Assembly (NCBI GenBank): GCA_020721025.1
Contig: DYNO01000074.1
Coordinates: 1-14,466, forward strand
Direction: 5' to 3'
Source: Thiomargarita sp.
GTDB lineage: Bacteria; Pseudomonadota; Gammaproteobacteria; Beggiatoales; Beggiatoaceae
Length of the DNA stretch: 14,466 nucleotides
The position numbers and the translations under genes were made by a program. Below, in pieces: positions 7,369 through 14,466 of this stretch. The notes under the pieces were generated by a model. The model was not told the DNA's origin, searched no databases, and saw only the letters and a program-made list of their open reading frames with translations. The number at the start of each line of letters is the position of its first letter. The first letter of the stretch is position 1.

Positions 7369-7860
7369 ATGTGGCGTTACATGCTTATCATAGCGTTATG
7401 GGCGGGTGGAATGGCGGTTGCGGCGAGCGAAAAACCTGCTTTGGATTTAAATCAATTGGTTGTAAAGACTGCAATTGCTGACGGGATTTCAATGGATGAA
7501 GCGGTAGATTCAATGAAATTGCGGGCGAATCAGTTGAATATGAAATTAGTGGCGCATCAACCTTTATCACAGGAGCTTAAAGCTCTTGATGTTCCTGATG
7601 TTCGCCGCGTCGAGATTTTTCAATTCTGTGATGCGCCCATTGCCAAGGAAATGATTGATTTTAATATGGCATTTGCCGCGTTTATGCCCTGTCGCATTAC
7701 CTTGGTAGAAGATAAAGCGGGTAAGGGTTGGTTGGTGATGATGAATCCTGAGTTTTTCTTGACGATGGTCACGTTGCCGGAAGCGGTGCAGCAAAAAGCG
7801 ACGAAGGTTCGCGACAGTCTGATGCAAATCATCTCTGCCGGTGCCCAAGGGGAGTTGTAA
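7369..7860 (+). CDS. Secreted DUF302 domain protein
   Basis: A 163-aa periplasmic protein of the DUF302 family, function unknown; such proteins are frequent in sulfur-oxidising and other respiratory proteobacteria. Residues 1-19 (MWRYMLIIALWAGGMAVAA) form a signal peptide with a likely cleavage before SEKP. The mature part shows DGISMDEAVDSMKLRANQLN, VRRVEIFQFCDAPIAKEMID, FAAFMPCRITLVEDKAGKGW and a C-terminal helix ending GAQGEL. The two cysteines (FQFCDAP and MPCRI) could form a disulfide or bind a cofactor (inference). The start is supported by AGGAG at 7356-7360, eight bases before ATG. It is a single-gene unit, divergent from the methyltransferase and convergent with rpoH. Confidence 0.8.
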   Translation: MWRYMLIIALWAGGMAVAASEKPALDLNQLVVKTAIADGISMDEAVDSMKLRANQLNMKLVAHQPLSQELKALDVPDVRRVEIFQFCDAPIAKEMIDFNMAFAAFMPCRITLVEDKAGKGWLVMMNPEFFLTMVTLPEAVQQKATKVRDSLMQIISAGAQGEL

Positions 7861-7871
7861 TTTCTCAAACC

Positions 7872-7904
7872 AAACCTGACAGGTTTCTGAAACCTATCAG
7901 GTTT
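7872..7904. repeat. Double palindromic repeat (AAACCTG family), copy 1
   Basis: AAACCTGACAGGTTT, the spacer CTG and AAACCTATCAGGTTT. Each 15-mer is nearly self-complementary, and together they form a 15-bp stem with one mismatch and a 3-nt loop. It lies between the ends of the DUF302 gene and rpoH, where it could act as a bidirectional terminator or a REP-like mRNA-end structure; no U-run follows. The related copy is at 14347-14379. Confidence 0.75.
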
Positions 7905-7951
7905 AAAATAATCAACTTTCCTAACTTGCGTTGAACTGACTTCAAAAACGA

Positions 7952-8815
7952 TTACATATCAAACACGATATTCTTTTTCAATTTCTTCATCGCATCACTT
8001 TCGATTTGCCGAATCCGTTCTGCGGAAACATGATAATAATCCGCCAGTTCCTGCAATGTTGCCTTGGTTTCGCTCAACCAGCGTTTTTTCAAAATATCCT
8101 GACTGCGTGGATCGAGTAAAGCCAATGCCGTATGCAACCGTCCATGCCCACTGACTTCATGTTCTTCCAATTCCACCATCGCCGAAGGATCGTAACGGCA
8201 ATCTTCCAAATAACCTGACGGTGCCAGTGTATCATCGTCATCATCGGTATCCACTGGCGCATCAAATGACGTGTCACAGGCACTGAGCCGCGATTCCATT
8301 TCCATCACATCTTTAGGAGTTACGCCCAAATCCGCCGCCACTTTTTGTACTTCGGCATGAGTCAACCAACCCAGATGTTTTTTGGCACTACGCAGATTGA
8401 AAAATAATTTGCGCTGGGCTTTGGTGGTAGCCACTTTGACGATACGCCAATTACGCAAAATGTATTCATGAATTTCTGCACGAATCCAATGGACTGCAAA
8501 AGAAACCAAACGCACGCCCACTTCTGGGTTAAAACGTTTCACCGCCTTCATTAAACCGATGTTACCTTCTTGAATTAAATCCGCTTGAGGCAAACCATAG
8601 CCCCGATAACCTTGTGTGATATGCACCACAAAACGCAAGTGTGACATCACCAAAGTACGGGCAGCTTCCAAATCACTCGCTTGGCGATAACGTTCTGCCA
8701 ACGCACGTTCCTCTTCTGCACCCAACATGGGAATGGAACGGACGGCTTGAACGTAATTTTCAATACTTGCGCCGGGTACCGCGAGTTGTGCATTTAGTGT
8801 AAGTGCATCGGACAT
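7952..8815 (-). CDS. rpoH: RNA polymerase heat-shock sigma factor RpoH (sigma-32)
   Basis: Directs core RNA polymerase to heat-shock promoters (chaperones, proteases). The protein is 287 aa with the standard group-3/sigma-32 layout: region 1.2/2.1 from about residue 17, region 2.2 RFVVHITQGYRGYGLPQADL and IQEGNIGLMKAVKRFNPEVG (61-100), region 2.3-2.4 VSFAVHWIRAEIHEYILRNW (104-123), the RpoH-specific box QRKLFFNLR (134-142), and the region 4.2 helix-turn-helix LQELADYYHVSAERIRQIES near the C-terminus. An acidic run (DTDDDDD) sits in the linker before region 4. GGCGGAG lies seven bases before ATG 8815, a good ribosome binding site. A perfect CIRCE inverted repeat 43 bp upstream indicates repression by HrcA. 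Monocistronic by position. Confidence 0.96.
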   Translation of the reverse strand: MSDALTLNAQLAVPGASIENYVQAVRSIPMLGAEEERALAERYRQASDLEAARTLVMSHLRFVVHITQGYRGYGLPQADLIQEGNIGLMKAVKRFNPEVGVRLVSFAVHWIRAEIHEYILRNWRIVKVATTKAQRKLFFNLRSAKKHLGWLTHAEVQKVAADLGVTPKDVMEMESRLSACDTSFDAPVDTDDDDDTLAPSGYLEDCRYDPSAMVELEEHEVSGHGRLHTALALLDPRSQDILKKRWLSETKATLQELADYYHVSAERIRQIESDAMKKLKKNIVFDM

Positions 8816-8858
8816 GTGAATTCTCCGCCTTATGTAATAGAATATTCTTGAATCTATT

Positions 8859-8885
8859 TTAGCACTCTTTCGCCGCGAGTGCTAA
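8859..8885 (-). promoter_or_regulatory. CIRCE operator (HrcA site) upstream of rpoH
   Basis: TTAGCACTC, nine bases, GAGTGCTAA: an exact match to the CIRCE consensus that binds the heat-shock repressor HrcA. It lies 43 bp before the rpoH start and in no coding region. The only nearby gene transcribed away from it is rpoH, so it must act there. Confidence 0.93.
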
Positions 8886-8909
8886 CATAACCGAGTAAGC
8901 GCATATCAA
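8882..8909 (-). promoter_or_regulatory. Possible sigma-70 promoter of rpoH overlapping CIRCE
   Basis: On the minus strand TTGATA (8904-8909), a 16-nt spacer and TGTTAG (8882-8887) make a modest promoter whose -10 overlaps the CIRCE edge, which would suit repression by HrcA. An alternative -10, TAAAAT, lies just downstream of CIRCE but has no good -35. Confidence 0.35.
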
Positions 8910-9107
8910 TTTTAGAAAAATAATTTAGAATCATTGAATTAAAAGATGAGACTCACTGATGTTGCTGCCACTTTTGACCAAGTATAACAGTAGGTCATAA
9001 AATATTCAAGTTTCATTGCATTTGCATCCACCGAATGAGCTATCTGGGCGAAGCGAACAAGGGGCTTTGTTGACCAAAATATTTTGATGACTTCGGGGTG
9101 ACGCAGT
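8910..9107. other. Non-coding spacer between rsmA and the rpoH promoter
   Basis: About 200 bases follow the rsmA stop. A 66-codon minus-strand ORF crosses it, but it begins inside rsmA in another frame and looks like no known protein. Its translation (GFKLRHPEVIKIFWSTKPL) has the look of a translated dispersed repeat. The 20 bases at the rsmA stop resemble a MITE end. The segment TGACCAAAATATTTTGATGA (9071-9090) is imperfectly palindromic. No RNA gene is recognised. Confidence 0.4.
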
Positions 9108-9887
9108 TTAAATCCCACACGAATTCGCCAATGCTGCAAATTGTGCCAAGGTCAACGTTTCCGCTCTTGCTTGCGGCGAAATCTCTAATTTTTCCATCAT
9201 TGCCTCAGTTACCCATCCTTTCAAAGTATTTCTCAGGGTTTTACGACGTTGGGCGAAGGCTTGAGTCACGATTTGAGAAAACTTGTTAAAATCGGCAACT
9301 TGCACCGGCGGTTGTTCATGGGGACGCAATTGTACAATACTCGACTCCACTTTTGGCGGTGGTTCAAAGGCTTCCGCTGCAACATCAAACAAAGATTCCA
9401 TCTCATAAAAATATTGCAACATCACTGACAATCGCCCATAATCCGCAGTATCTGGCAAAGCCACCATTCGCAATACAACTTCCCGTTGCAACATAAAAGT
9501 CATATCTTCAACGTGTGTCACGAAATTAAGCAGATAAAATAAAATTGGGGTTGAAATATTGTAAGGTAAGTTACCGATAATACGCAACTTTTTATCCGTC
9601 ACTAGTTGTAAAAAATCAAATTTTAATACATCGGCTTGATAGATACGCACCCTGCCCAACGGCTCACAACGGCGCGCCAACGCAGCAATCAAATCTCTAT
9701 CCAATTCAATGACATCCAGTTGATCTACATATTGCAACAGCGGCAAGGTCAACGCCCCGCGACCGGGTCCGATTTCGACTAACTGATCGGTGGGCTGTGG
9801 TGCAATCGCGGCGATAATTTCTGCGATAATGCGCGAATCATGTAAAAAATGCTGCCCAAAACGTTTGCGAGGGTGGGGTGTGGACAT
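9108..9887 (-). CDS. rsmA: 16S rRNA (adenine1518/1519-N6) dimethyltransferase
   Basis: RsmA/KsgA dimethylates two adjacent adenosines in the 3'-terminal helix-45 loop of 16S rRNA, a late check on small-subunit assembly. The 259-aa protein has RKRFGQHFLHD at the N-terminus (family signature), the SAM motif LVEIGPGRGALT (36-47), IELD (60-63), the catalytic motif IGNLPYNISTPI (104-115) and the FEPPPKVESSI segment (174-184), followed by the helical C-terminal domain with FAQRRKTLRN. Length and both ends fit the family. ATG 9887 leaves only 44 bp to divergent kdsB, so both promoters share that AT-rich gap. The usual enterobacterial pdxA/apaG neighbours are absent here. Confidence 0.96.
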   Translation of the reverse strand: MSTPHPRKRFGQHFLHDSRIIAEIIAAIAPQPTDQLVEIGPGRGALTLPLLQYVDQLDVIELDRDLIAALARRCEPLGRVRIYQADVLKFDFLQLVTDKKLRIIGNLPYNISTPILFYLLNFVTHVEDMTFMLQREVVLRMVALPDTADYGRLSVMLQYFYEMESLFDVAAEAFEPPPKVESSIVQLRPHEQPPVQVADFNKFSQIVTQAFAQRRKTLRNTLKGWVTEAMMEKLEISPQARAETLTLAQFAALANSCGI

Positions 9888-9931
9888 GAAAACTCTATTT
9901 GATTGAAATTAAAAAATTTTAAAGGAAATCT

Positions 9932-10687
9932 ATGCAATTTTGGGTGATTATTCCGGCTCGTTACGCTTCGACTCGTTTTCCCGGTAAATTGCTCTATGAT
10001 TTAGCCGGGCAACCGATAATTCAACATGTTTATCGTCATGCCTGCGAAAGTGGTGCGACACAAGTGATTGTTGCAACAGATGATTCTCGCATTGCTGACG
10101 TAGCGCAGGCGTTTGGGGCGACGGTGTGTATGACGGCAATAACCCATCAATCAGGGACAGATCGGGTGGCAGAAGCAGCACGGATTCACTGGGCAATGCC
10201 AGACACGATTATCGTCAATGTGCAGGGCGATGAACCCTTGCTTTCACCGATATTAATTCGCCAAGTGGCTGAAGCACTTCATAAAAATCCGACTGCGAAC
10301 ATTGCAACTTTGTGCGAACCGATTACGACGACTGAGGATATTTTCAACCCCAACATCGTCAAAGTGGTGCGAGATCACGCTGGATTTGCCCTCTATTTCA
10401 GCCGCGCGCCAATTCCTTATCTACGCGATGGATTTGATTCATCATCTCCGATTCAACACGCTCGTCACTTGGGGATTTACGCCTATCGTGCTGAATATTT
10501 GTGGCATTATACCCAGCTCGAACCTTGCGCCTTAGAACACGCGGAAGTTTTAGAGCAACTACGGGTATTGGCAACGGGCGGCAAAATTTACGTGGAAATG
10601 GCAGCCACAGCGTCGGGGATTGGCATTGATACCGTTGCAGATTTAGACAAAGTGCGTCATTTATTCGTGAACTCGGCAAATGAATAA
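9932..10687 (+). CDS. kdsB: 3-deoxy-manno-octulosonate cytidylyltransferase (CMP-Kdo synthetase)
   Basis: Activates Kdo with CTP to CMP-Kdo, the donor for the inner core of lipopolysaccharide; cytoplasmic. The 251-aa protein shows the nucleotidyltransferase signature VIIPARYASTRFPGK (5-19), VATDD (47-51), SGTDRVAEA (74-82) and IVNVQGDEPLL (94-104), plus the FSRAPIPYLRD and HLGIYAYR segments and LEQLRVLATGGKI near the C-terminus, all as in KdsB. The start is set by AAAGGA (9921-9926) five bases before ATG. It is divergent from rsmA and converges with pyrC, with only four bases between the stops. It shows the cell makes lipopolysaccharide. Confidence 0.97.
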   Translation: MQFWVIIPARYASTRFPGKLLYDLAGQPIIQHVYRHACESGATQVIVATDDSRIADVAQAFGATVCMTAITHQSGTDRVAEAARIHWAMPDTIIVNVQGDEPLLSPILIRQVAEALHKNPTANIATLCEPITTTEDIFNPNIVKVVRDHAGFALYFSRAPIPYLRDGFDSSSPIQHARHLGIYAYRAEYLWHYTQLEPCALEHAEVLEQLRVLATGGKIYVEMAATASGIGIDTVADLDKVRHLFVNSANE

Positions 10688-10691
10688 CAAT

Positions 10692-11729
10692 CTACGCTGA
10701 AACAACTTGCCAATCAATCAGTTCCCCGGCACGAAAAGGAATGATTTGCACTTCGCCAAAACTCAAACTTTCCGGCATTGTCCACGCTTGTTTACGCAAC
10801 GTAATCGTATCTGTATTACGCGACAGTCGATAAAAATCTGCGCCATAAAAACTTGCAAACCCTTCTAATTTATCCAAAGCATTCGCTTGTTCAAAGGCTT
10901 CGGCATATAATTCTATTGCTGCGGGCGCGGTATAAATTCCAGCACAACCACAAGAAGATTCCTTTGCCGTTTGGGCATGAGGCGCGCTGTCTGTACCTAA
11001 GAAAAATTTCGGATTGCCGCTGGTTGCCGCTTCTAACAGGGCAAGACGATGAATTTCACGTTTTAACACGGGCAGACAATAATGATGTGGACGAATTCCG
11101 CCAGTAAACAACGCATTACGATTTAACAATAAGTGATGTGTGGTGATTGTTGCCGCTAAATTGTCAGAACCTGCCAACACATATTCTACTGCCTGAAGCG
11201 TGGTGATATGCTCCAAAACCACCCGCAAAGTCGGAAAACTTTGTAACACCGGATCGAGGATATGCTCAATAAAACAGCTTTCCCGGTCAAAAATATCGAC
11301 ACTGCTCGCGGTCACTTCACCATGAATGAGCAAAGGAATCTGAAGTTCTTCAATTTTTTCAAGTAGATGCCATACTTTGCGTAAATCCGTCACGCCGGAA
11401 TCTGAATTCGTAGTCGCACCGGCGGGATAATATTTAATCGCAACCACTTCGGGTGTATTTTTGAGTTCAAGCAAGGTTTCGACGGTGGTATGATCGGTTA
11501 AATACAGCGTCATCAATGGCTTGAACGTATTTCCCGAAGGCAATGCCGCCAAAATGGCTTCACGATAAGCAAGAGCTTGTGCCATCGTAATTACTGGAGG
11601 TTTTAAATTGGGCATGATAATCGCGCGGGAAAAAATTCGCGCGGTCGCGGTCACCACTGAGTGCATCGCTGCACCCTCTCGGACATGTAAATGCCAATCG
11701 TCAGGGCGAGTGAACGTCAATTGCTGCAT
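10692..11729 (-). CDS. pyrC: Dihydroorotase (class II, PyrC)
   Basis: Catalyses the reversible cyclisation of N-carbamoyl-aspartate to dihydroorotate, third step of pyrimidine synthesis. The 345-aa protein has the full dizinc site of E. coli-type dihydroorotase: H13 and H15 in DDWHLHVREG, K99 (the lysine to be carboxylated) in AIKYYPAGATTNSDSGV, H136 in LLIHGE, H174 in LEHITT and D247 in GTDSAPH. MPNLKPP (39-45) and THHLLLNRNALF complete the family pattern. AAAGGA before ATG 11729 supports the start. The gene lies only 13 nt after the stop of the CHAT-protein gene on the same strand, so it is probably co-transcribed with it unless a promoter lies in the CHAT 3' end. Confidence 0.97.
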   Translation of the reverse strand: MQQLTFTRPDDWHLHVREGAAMHSVVTATARIFSRAIIMPNLKPPVITMAQALAYREAILAALPSGNTFKPLMTLYLTDHTTVETLLELKNTPEVVAIKYYPAGATTNSDSGVTDLRKVWHLLEKIEELQIPLLIHGEVTASSVDIFDRESCFIEHILDPVLQSFPTLRVVLEHITTLQAVEYVLAGSDNLAATITTHHLLLNRNALFTGGIRPHHYCLPVLKREIHRLALLEAATSGNPKFFLGTDSAPHAQTAKESSCGCAGIYTAPAAIELYAEAFEQANALDKLEGFASFYGADFYRLSRNTDTITLRKQAWTMPESLSFGEVQIIPFRAGELIDWQVVSA

Positions 11730-11742
11730 AAAAATCCTTTAT

Positions 11743-14142
11743 TTATAGCCAGTTACCAATCATTAAAAACGGTGCCCAGTAGATCGGATGCCAATAACGA
11801 GTTTGAGCAATCAGTTTCTTTTGCGCGCTTTGCAGAGCTTTTGCTTTCGCCTTGCCATTTTGACGCATTTCGCGATAAAAATCTGTGATAACTAAAGCAG
11901 TTGCTTCATCATCAACAAACCATAAAGTCGCAATCGCACTCCGCGCCCCAGATTTGACCGCCACACCCGCCAATCCTAGCGCAGCCCGCTCATCCCCTAC
12001 CGCAGTACGACAGGCACTCAAAGTTAATAATTCAATCGGTTTGTTGCGAAACTTGCCTAAACCGATGACATTTTGCAATTTATCCATCGTGATCTTGCTG
12101 TCGTAACTCAACAAATAAGTTTCATCGGGATCGGAACTAAATTCACCGTGAGTTGCCAAATGTAATACCGAAAATTCTTTACTTTTCAACGTGTCACGCA
12201 AAGCATCTAAAGTGTAGGCGGCATTGTATAATTTATCCTTGCCACCGGTCAATGTTTGAATGGTTTCTAATTCTTTGCCAACGCTGGGCAAGGGCGGATA
12301 ACCTTGAACGGCATCGGATAAACCGGCGACCAAGGTGGCACTGTTTGCCCAGTCAATCGGACGGGGATTAATCAAGGTGAGACCGGGAGTCACGGCTAAC
12401 GCGTAGTTTTCAATCAAGAATTGTTTGCCATCATACAAGGTACTCATGGGAATCAGGCGCAACATGCCATCGGGAACGATGACCAAGGTATCTACTTGAT
12501 TTTGCGTCAAAATAGGTAAAATCGGACGAATCAACCAGTCGTATAATTGTCGCGCCGGGAATAAAAACCGATTGTTCGGACGTGTTTGTAAGCGCACCCG
12601 CAAATCCAACGCCGTATCATTCACTTCGTCACTCGTCGCATCGACTGTCATTTGTACAATGTCCCCACCGGTACTGATCAGCAACACCAAGCGATCTTCC
12701 AAAGGAATCGGATAAATAACCGCTGTTTTTTCAACCACTTGATCTAAATCTTTGGCTTTTTCTTGCAAGTCCAGCACGCACTCGTCTTGGAAATAATCGC
12801 GCAATTCAGCCATCTTGACCGACTCAACGGTATTTCTGGCTTGTTTTAATAATTTTTGTTTTTCATTGTTATCGGTCGCTTTTTCGGCTTTTTGCAAGAT
12901 CAAATCGGCTAATTCATAATACACCGGACGGACGATCACATTGAAAGAACTGACCTTACTGCGCCGTCCCACATCTAAATTTTGCTGAATGGGCTGTAAA
13001 GTTTCTGTTGCAGCTTGATAGGCGGTAATTGCTGCATCAAGTTGTCCTTGCGTTTGCAATAATGCGCCCTGTTGCCATTGCCAAAGGTATAATATATCAG
13101 GATAATTGCCTTGTTTGGCGAAAAATAAGGCTTGACGGTTGAAGGTGACAGTTTCTGCAATTTTCTGATGCGTGAAATAGAGGTCGGCAAGTCGTCCATA
13201 AGCGATAGAAACGGTGCGATTATCTTGTTGTTTTTTGGCAATATTTGCCGCCATTTGTAGCGATTGTACCGCCTGATTGAGCAAATTCTGACGTTGTGCC
13301 TCATTTAAGCCTTGTTCTTCCCCCAATTCATTGGCAACTTGCTGACTTAATGCTTTCTCTTCCTCAGTTGCTTCTGGGTCTTGTTGCGCTAATTGGGCAT
13401 CGTAACGACTTTGTTTTACACCTGTATCTGCTTGTAATAAATCTTGATTGGTCATCGCTAGGGAAATTAAACCATTGGATTTTGCATGTTCATCTGGCAG
13501 GCGTTGCAGCACATTCCAGATTTTTTCACAAGTGAGATGCACTTCCGATAAACTGCTCCATTGTAACTGTGATTTCGCTAGGTTGAGCAAAATTTTGAGT
13601 TGCAACACTTCATCTTTTATCTTTTCAGCATATTGCAGAGCTTCTTGATACGCGGTAATAGCATGTTCAGCATCATTGGTAGTGGCTAACACATTGCCTT
13701 GCGTATTTAAGGCTCGTGCTAACACCGCGTCATTCTTCACTTTTCGAGCAAGCGTCACACTGGCTTTGGCTTGTTTTTCACTTTGCTCAGTGTCACCGAC
13801 GGCTAACCACTCATCACTTAATTGACTGGTGACAATGGCTTGCTGCGTTTCGTCATTGAGTTCATTGGCTAAATTTAAGGCTTGTTCCAGTGCAGCGAAA
13901 ACTTGCGTGTGCATTCCTAAATTTTGATAGCCGGCGGCAAGTCTCGAACACATCGGCAATTTTTGCGTGGGCTGCCCATCTCCTAATAGTTTTAATGCTT
14001 TTTCCCATTGCGTCGTGGCATGTTCAAATTGCCCGCGTTGAAATGCCGTATCCCCCTGTTGCAGTAATTCGGTGAAATCAGATTCAGCGACGGATAAATT
14101 GATAAAACAGTGCAATAATATGAAAATGAGTAATGTGCGCAT
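11743..14142 (-). CDS. Exported TPR-CHAT (caspase-like) protein
   Basis: A 799-aa protein with three parts. Residues 1-19 (MRTLLIFILLHCFINLSVA) are a signal peptide, so it is exported to the periplasm or beyond. Residues about 22-450 are tetratricopeptide helices for protein binding (for example FQRGQFEHATTQWEKALKL and EHAITAYQEALQYAEKI), with a charged insert around 250-285 (QQDPEATEEEKALSQQVANE). Residues about 535-799 are a CHAT domain (caspase/HetF-associated, clan CD peptidase-like): VLHLATHGEFSS with His665 and LLTLSACRTAVGDERAALG with Cys711, the catalytic dyad; both residues are present, so proteolysis is possible. TLWFVDDEAT and YWAPFLMIG are typical late CHAT motifs. Start ATG 14142 gives the signal peptide directly; its Shine-Dalgarno is weak. 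It is the first gene of a likely unit with pyrC. Substrate and partner are unknown. Exported CHAT proteins are common in large sulfur bacteria and cyanobacteria. Confidence 0.9.
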   Translation of the reverse strand: MRTLLIFILLHCFINLSVAESDFTELLQQGDTAFQRGQFEHATTQWEKALKLLGDGQPTQKLPMCSRLAAGYQNLGMHTQVFAALEQALNLANELNDETQQAIVTSQLSDEWLAVGDTEQSEKQAKASVTLARKVKNDAVLARALNTQGNVLATTNDAEHAITAYQEALQYAEKIKDEVLQLKILLNLAKSQLQWSSLSEVHLTCEKIWNVLQRLPDEHAKSNGLISLAMTNQDLLQADTGVKQSRYDAQLAQQDPEATEEEKALSQQVANELGEEQGLNEAQRQNLLNQAVQSLQMAANIAKKQQDNRTVSIAYGRLADLYFTHQKIAETVTFNRQALFFAKQGNYPDILYLWQWQQGALLQTQGQLDAAITAYQAATETLQPIQQNLDVGRRSKVSSFNVIVRPVYYELADLILQKAEKATDNNEKQKLLKQARNTVESVKMAELRDYFQDECVLDLQEKAKDLDQVVEKTAVIYPIPLEDRLVLLISTGGDIVQMTVDATSDEVNDTALDLRVRLQTRPNNRFLFPARQLYDWLIRPILPILTQNQVDTLVIVPDGMLRLIPMSTLYDGKQFLIENYALAVTPGLTLINPRPIDWANSATLVAGLSDAVQGYPPLPSVGKELETIQTLTGGKDKLYNAAYTLDALRDTLKSKEFSVLHLATHGEFSSDPDETYLLSYDSKITMDKLQNVIGLGKFRNKPIELLTLSACRTAVGDERAALGLAGVAVKSGARSAIATLWFVDDEATALVITDFYREMRQNGKAKAKALQSAQKKLIAQTRYWHPIYWAPFLMIGNWL

Positions 14143-14208
14143 GAAATTGAACCTACAGTGTGATTAATTAATATATTTATCAATCAGTTATTTTACTTAT
14201 TTTAACAT

Positions 14209-14321
14209 GTTTAGGAGTAATGCTGTTCAAATCTATTCAAATTGTTGGTGCTCTAACCAAGTTTTATATATTTCAATCAAATCAATGGAATAATATTGCA
14301 ACTGCGTGATTTCCTCTGTTA
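14209..14321 (-). mobile_element. MITE-like element, copy 2 (inverted, decayed)
   Basis: Read on the minus strand this is related to 3381-3505. GTTGCAATATTATTCCATTG here matches GTTGAAATGTTATTCAATTG there, continuing through a shared TTGATTTxATTxAAATATAT stretch. The other end, ATAGATTTGAACAGCATTAC, matches TTAGATTTGAACTGCGTAAC, both followed by TCCTAA. The outer part of the first arm (AACAGAGGAAATCACGCAG) has decayed. It has no ORF. It sits upstream of the CHAT gene and could influence its expression, but no promoter is claimed. Confidence 0.65.
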
Positions 14322-14346
14322 TCGCTATAATTATCAAACTTATTTT

Positions 14347-14379
14347 AAACCTGTCAGGTTTCAGAAGCCTAACAGGTTT
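14347..14379. repeat. Double palindromic repeat (AAACCTG family), copy 2
   Basis: AAACCTGTCAGGTTT, the spacer CAG and AAGCCTAACAGGTTT. It has the same 15-3-15 design as 7872-7904 but in inverted orientation. Here it is in intergenic DNA upstream of the CHAT gene; whether it ends a gene beyond the window cannot be seen. Apart from this and the MITE copy, 14143-14466 shows no gene. Confidence 0.75.
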
Positions 14380-14466
14380 GAATTTCGGATAGTAAAAAAA
14401 TTGAAACTATCTATAGTGTTCCTAAATGATGTGTAGAATGGGGTGATAATACCAGAGTATTTTTTG

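Noticed and set aside
7872..7904. Possible CRISPR-like repeat
   Set aside because: Only two adjacent palindromes with a 3-nt gap and no spacers; the second site is 6.4 kb away in the opposite orientation.
8311..8326. TTTAGGAGTTACGCCC inside rpoH, similar to the MITE end
   Set aside because: It encodes the conserved sigma-factor segment LGVTPKD in frame, with no partner repeat, so the resemblance is chance.
8939..9139. Minus-strand ORF of 66 codons between rsmA and rpoH
   Set aside because: It starts inside rsmA in a different frame, has no recognisable domain or ribosome binding site, and its sequence looks like translated repeat or spacer DNA.
10398..10679. Antisense ORF of 93 codons within kdsB
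   Set aside because: It lies wholly inside an unmistakable kdsB coding region and is a codon-shadow ORF, like the other overlapping small ORFs in rsmA, pyrC, the CHAT gene and the methyltransferase.

Overview
The window reads as chromosomal DNA from a Gram-negative, sulfur-oxidiser-like gammaproteobacterium. The best guess is the Beggiatoa/Thiothrix neighbourhood (Thiotrichales), which is an inference from gene content and not a measurement. The grounds are an RpoH-type sigma factor, KdsB (lipopolysaccharide Kdo activation), a TonB-dependent outer-membrane receptor, an exported TPR-CHAT protein, a periplasmic DUF302 protein, moderately AT-rich DNA and several families of short dispersed repeats.

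Left part (1-3573): a TonB-dependent receptor that has lost its 5' end is joined at base 54/55 to a 28-bp sequence that recurs exactly at 3507-3534. It converges with hemN (anaerobic coproporphyrinogen III dehydrogenase). Upstream of hemN lies a ~125-bp MITE-like element, immediately followed by the second copy of the 28-bp repeat.

Accessory island (3574-5760): a tight three-gene operon encodes a dual-OB (DuOB-like) protein and two different DUF488 proteins, the last two overlapping by ATGA. A decayed TnpB (IS200/IS605 OrfB) fragment follows. This mobile-element-flanked cassette is the best candidate here for a poorly described system, probably acting on nucleic acids or nucleotides.

Middle (5731-7952): a large SAM-dependent methyltransferase with a methyltransferase-regulatory domain is divergent from a small secreted DUF302 protein. 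A palindromic repeat separates the latter from rpoH.

Core part (7952-11729): rpoH (sigma-32) has a perfect CIRCE operator upstream, implying HrcA repression of the heat-shock sigma factor. Then come rsmA (16S rRNA dimethyltransferase), divergent kdsB, and pyrC (dihydroorotase), which converges with kdsB with a 4-nt gap.

Right part (11743-14466): a secreted TPR-CHAT caspase-like protein lies 13 nt upstream of pyrC on the same strand. The right edge holds a second, inverted and decayed copy of the MITE and a second copy of the palindromic repeat. No tRNA, rRNA or CRISPR array was recognised.
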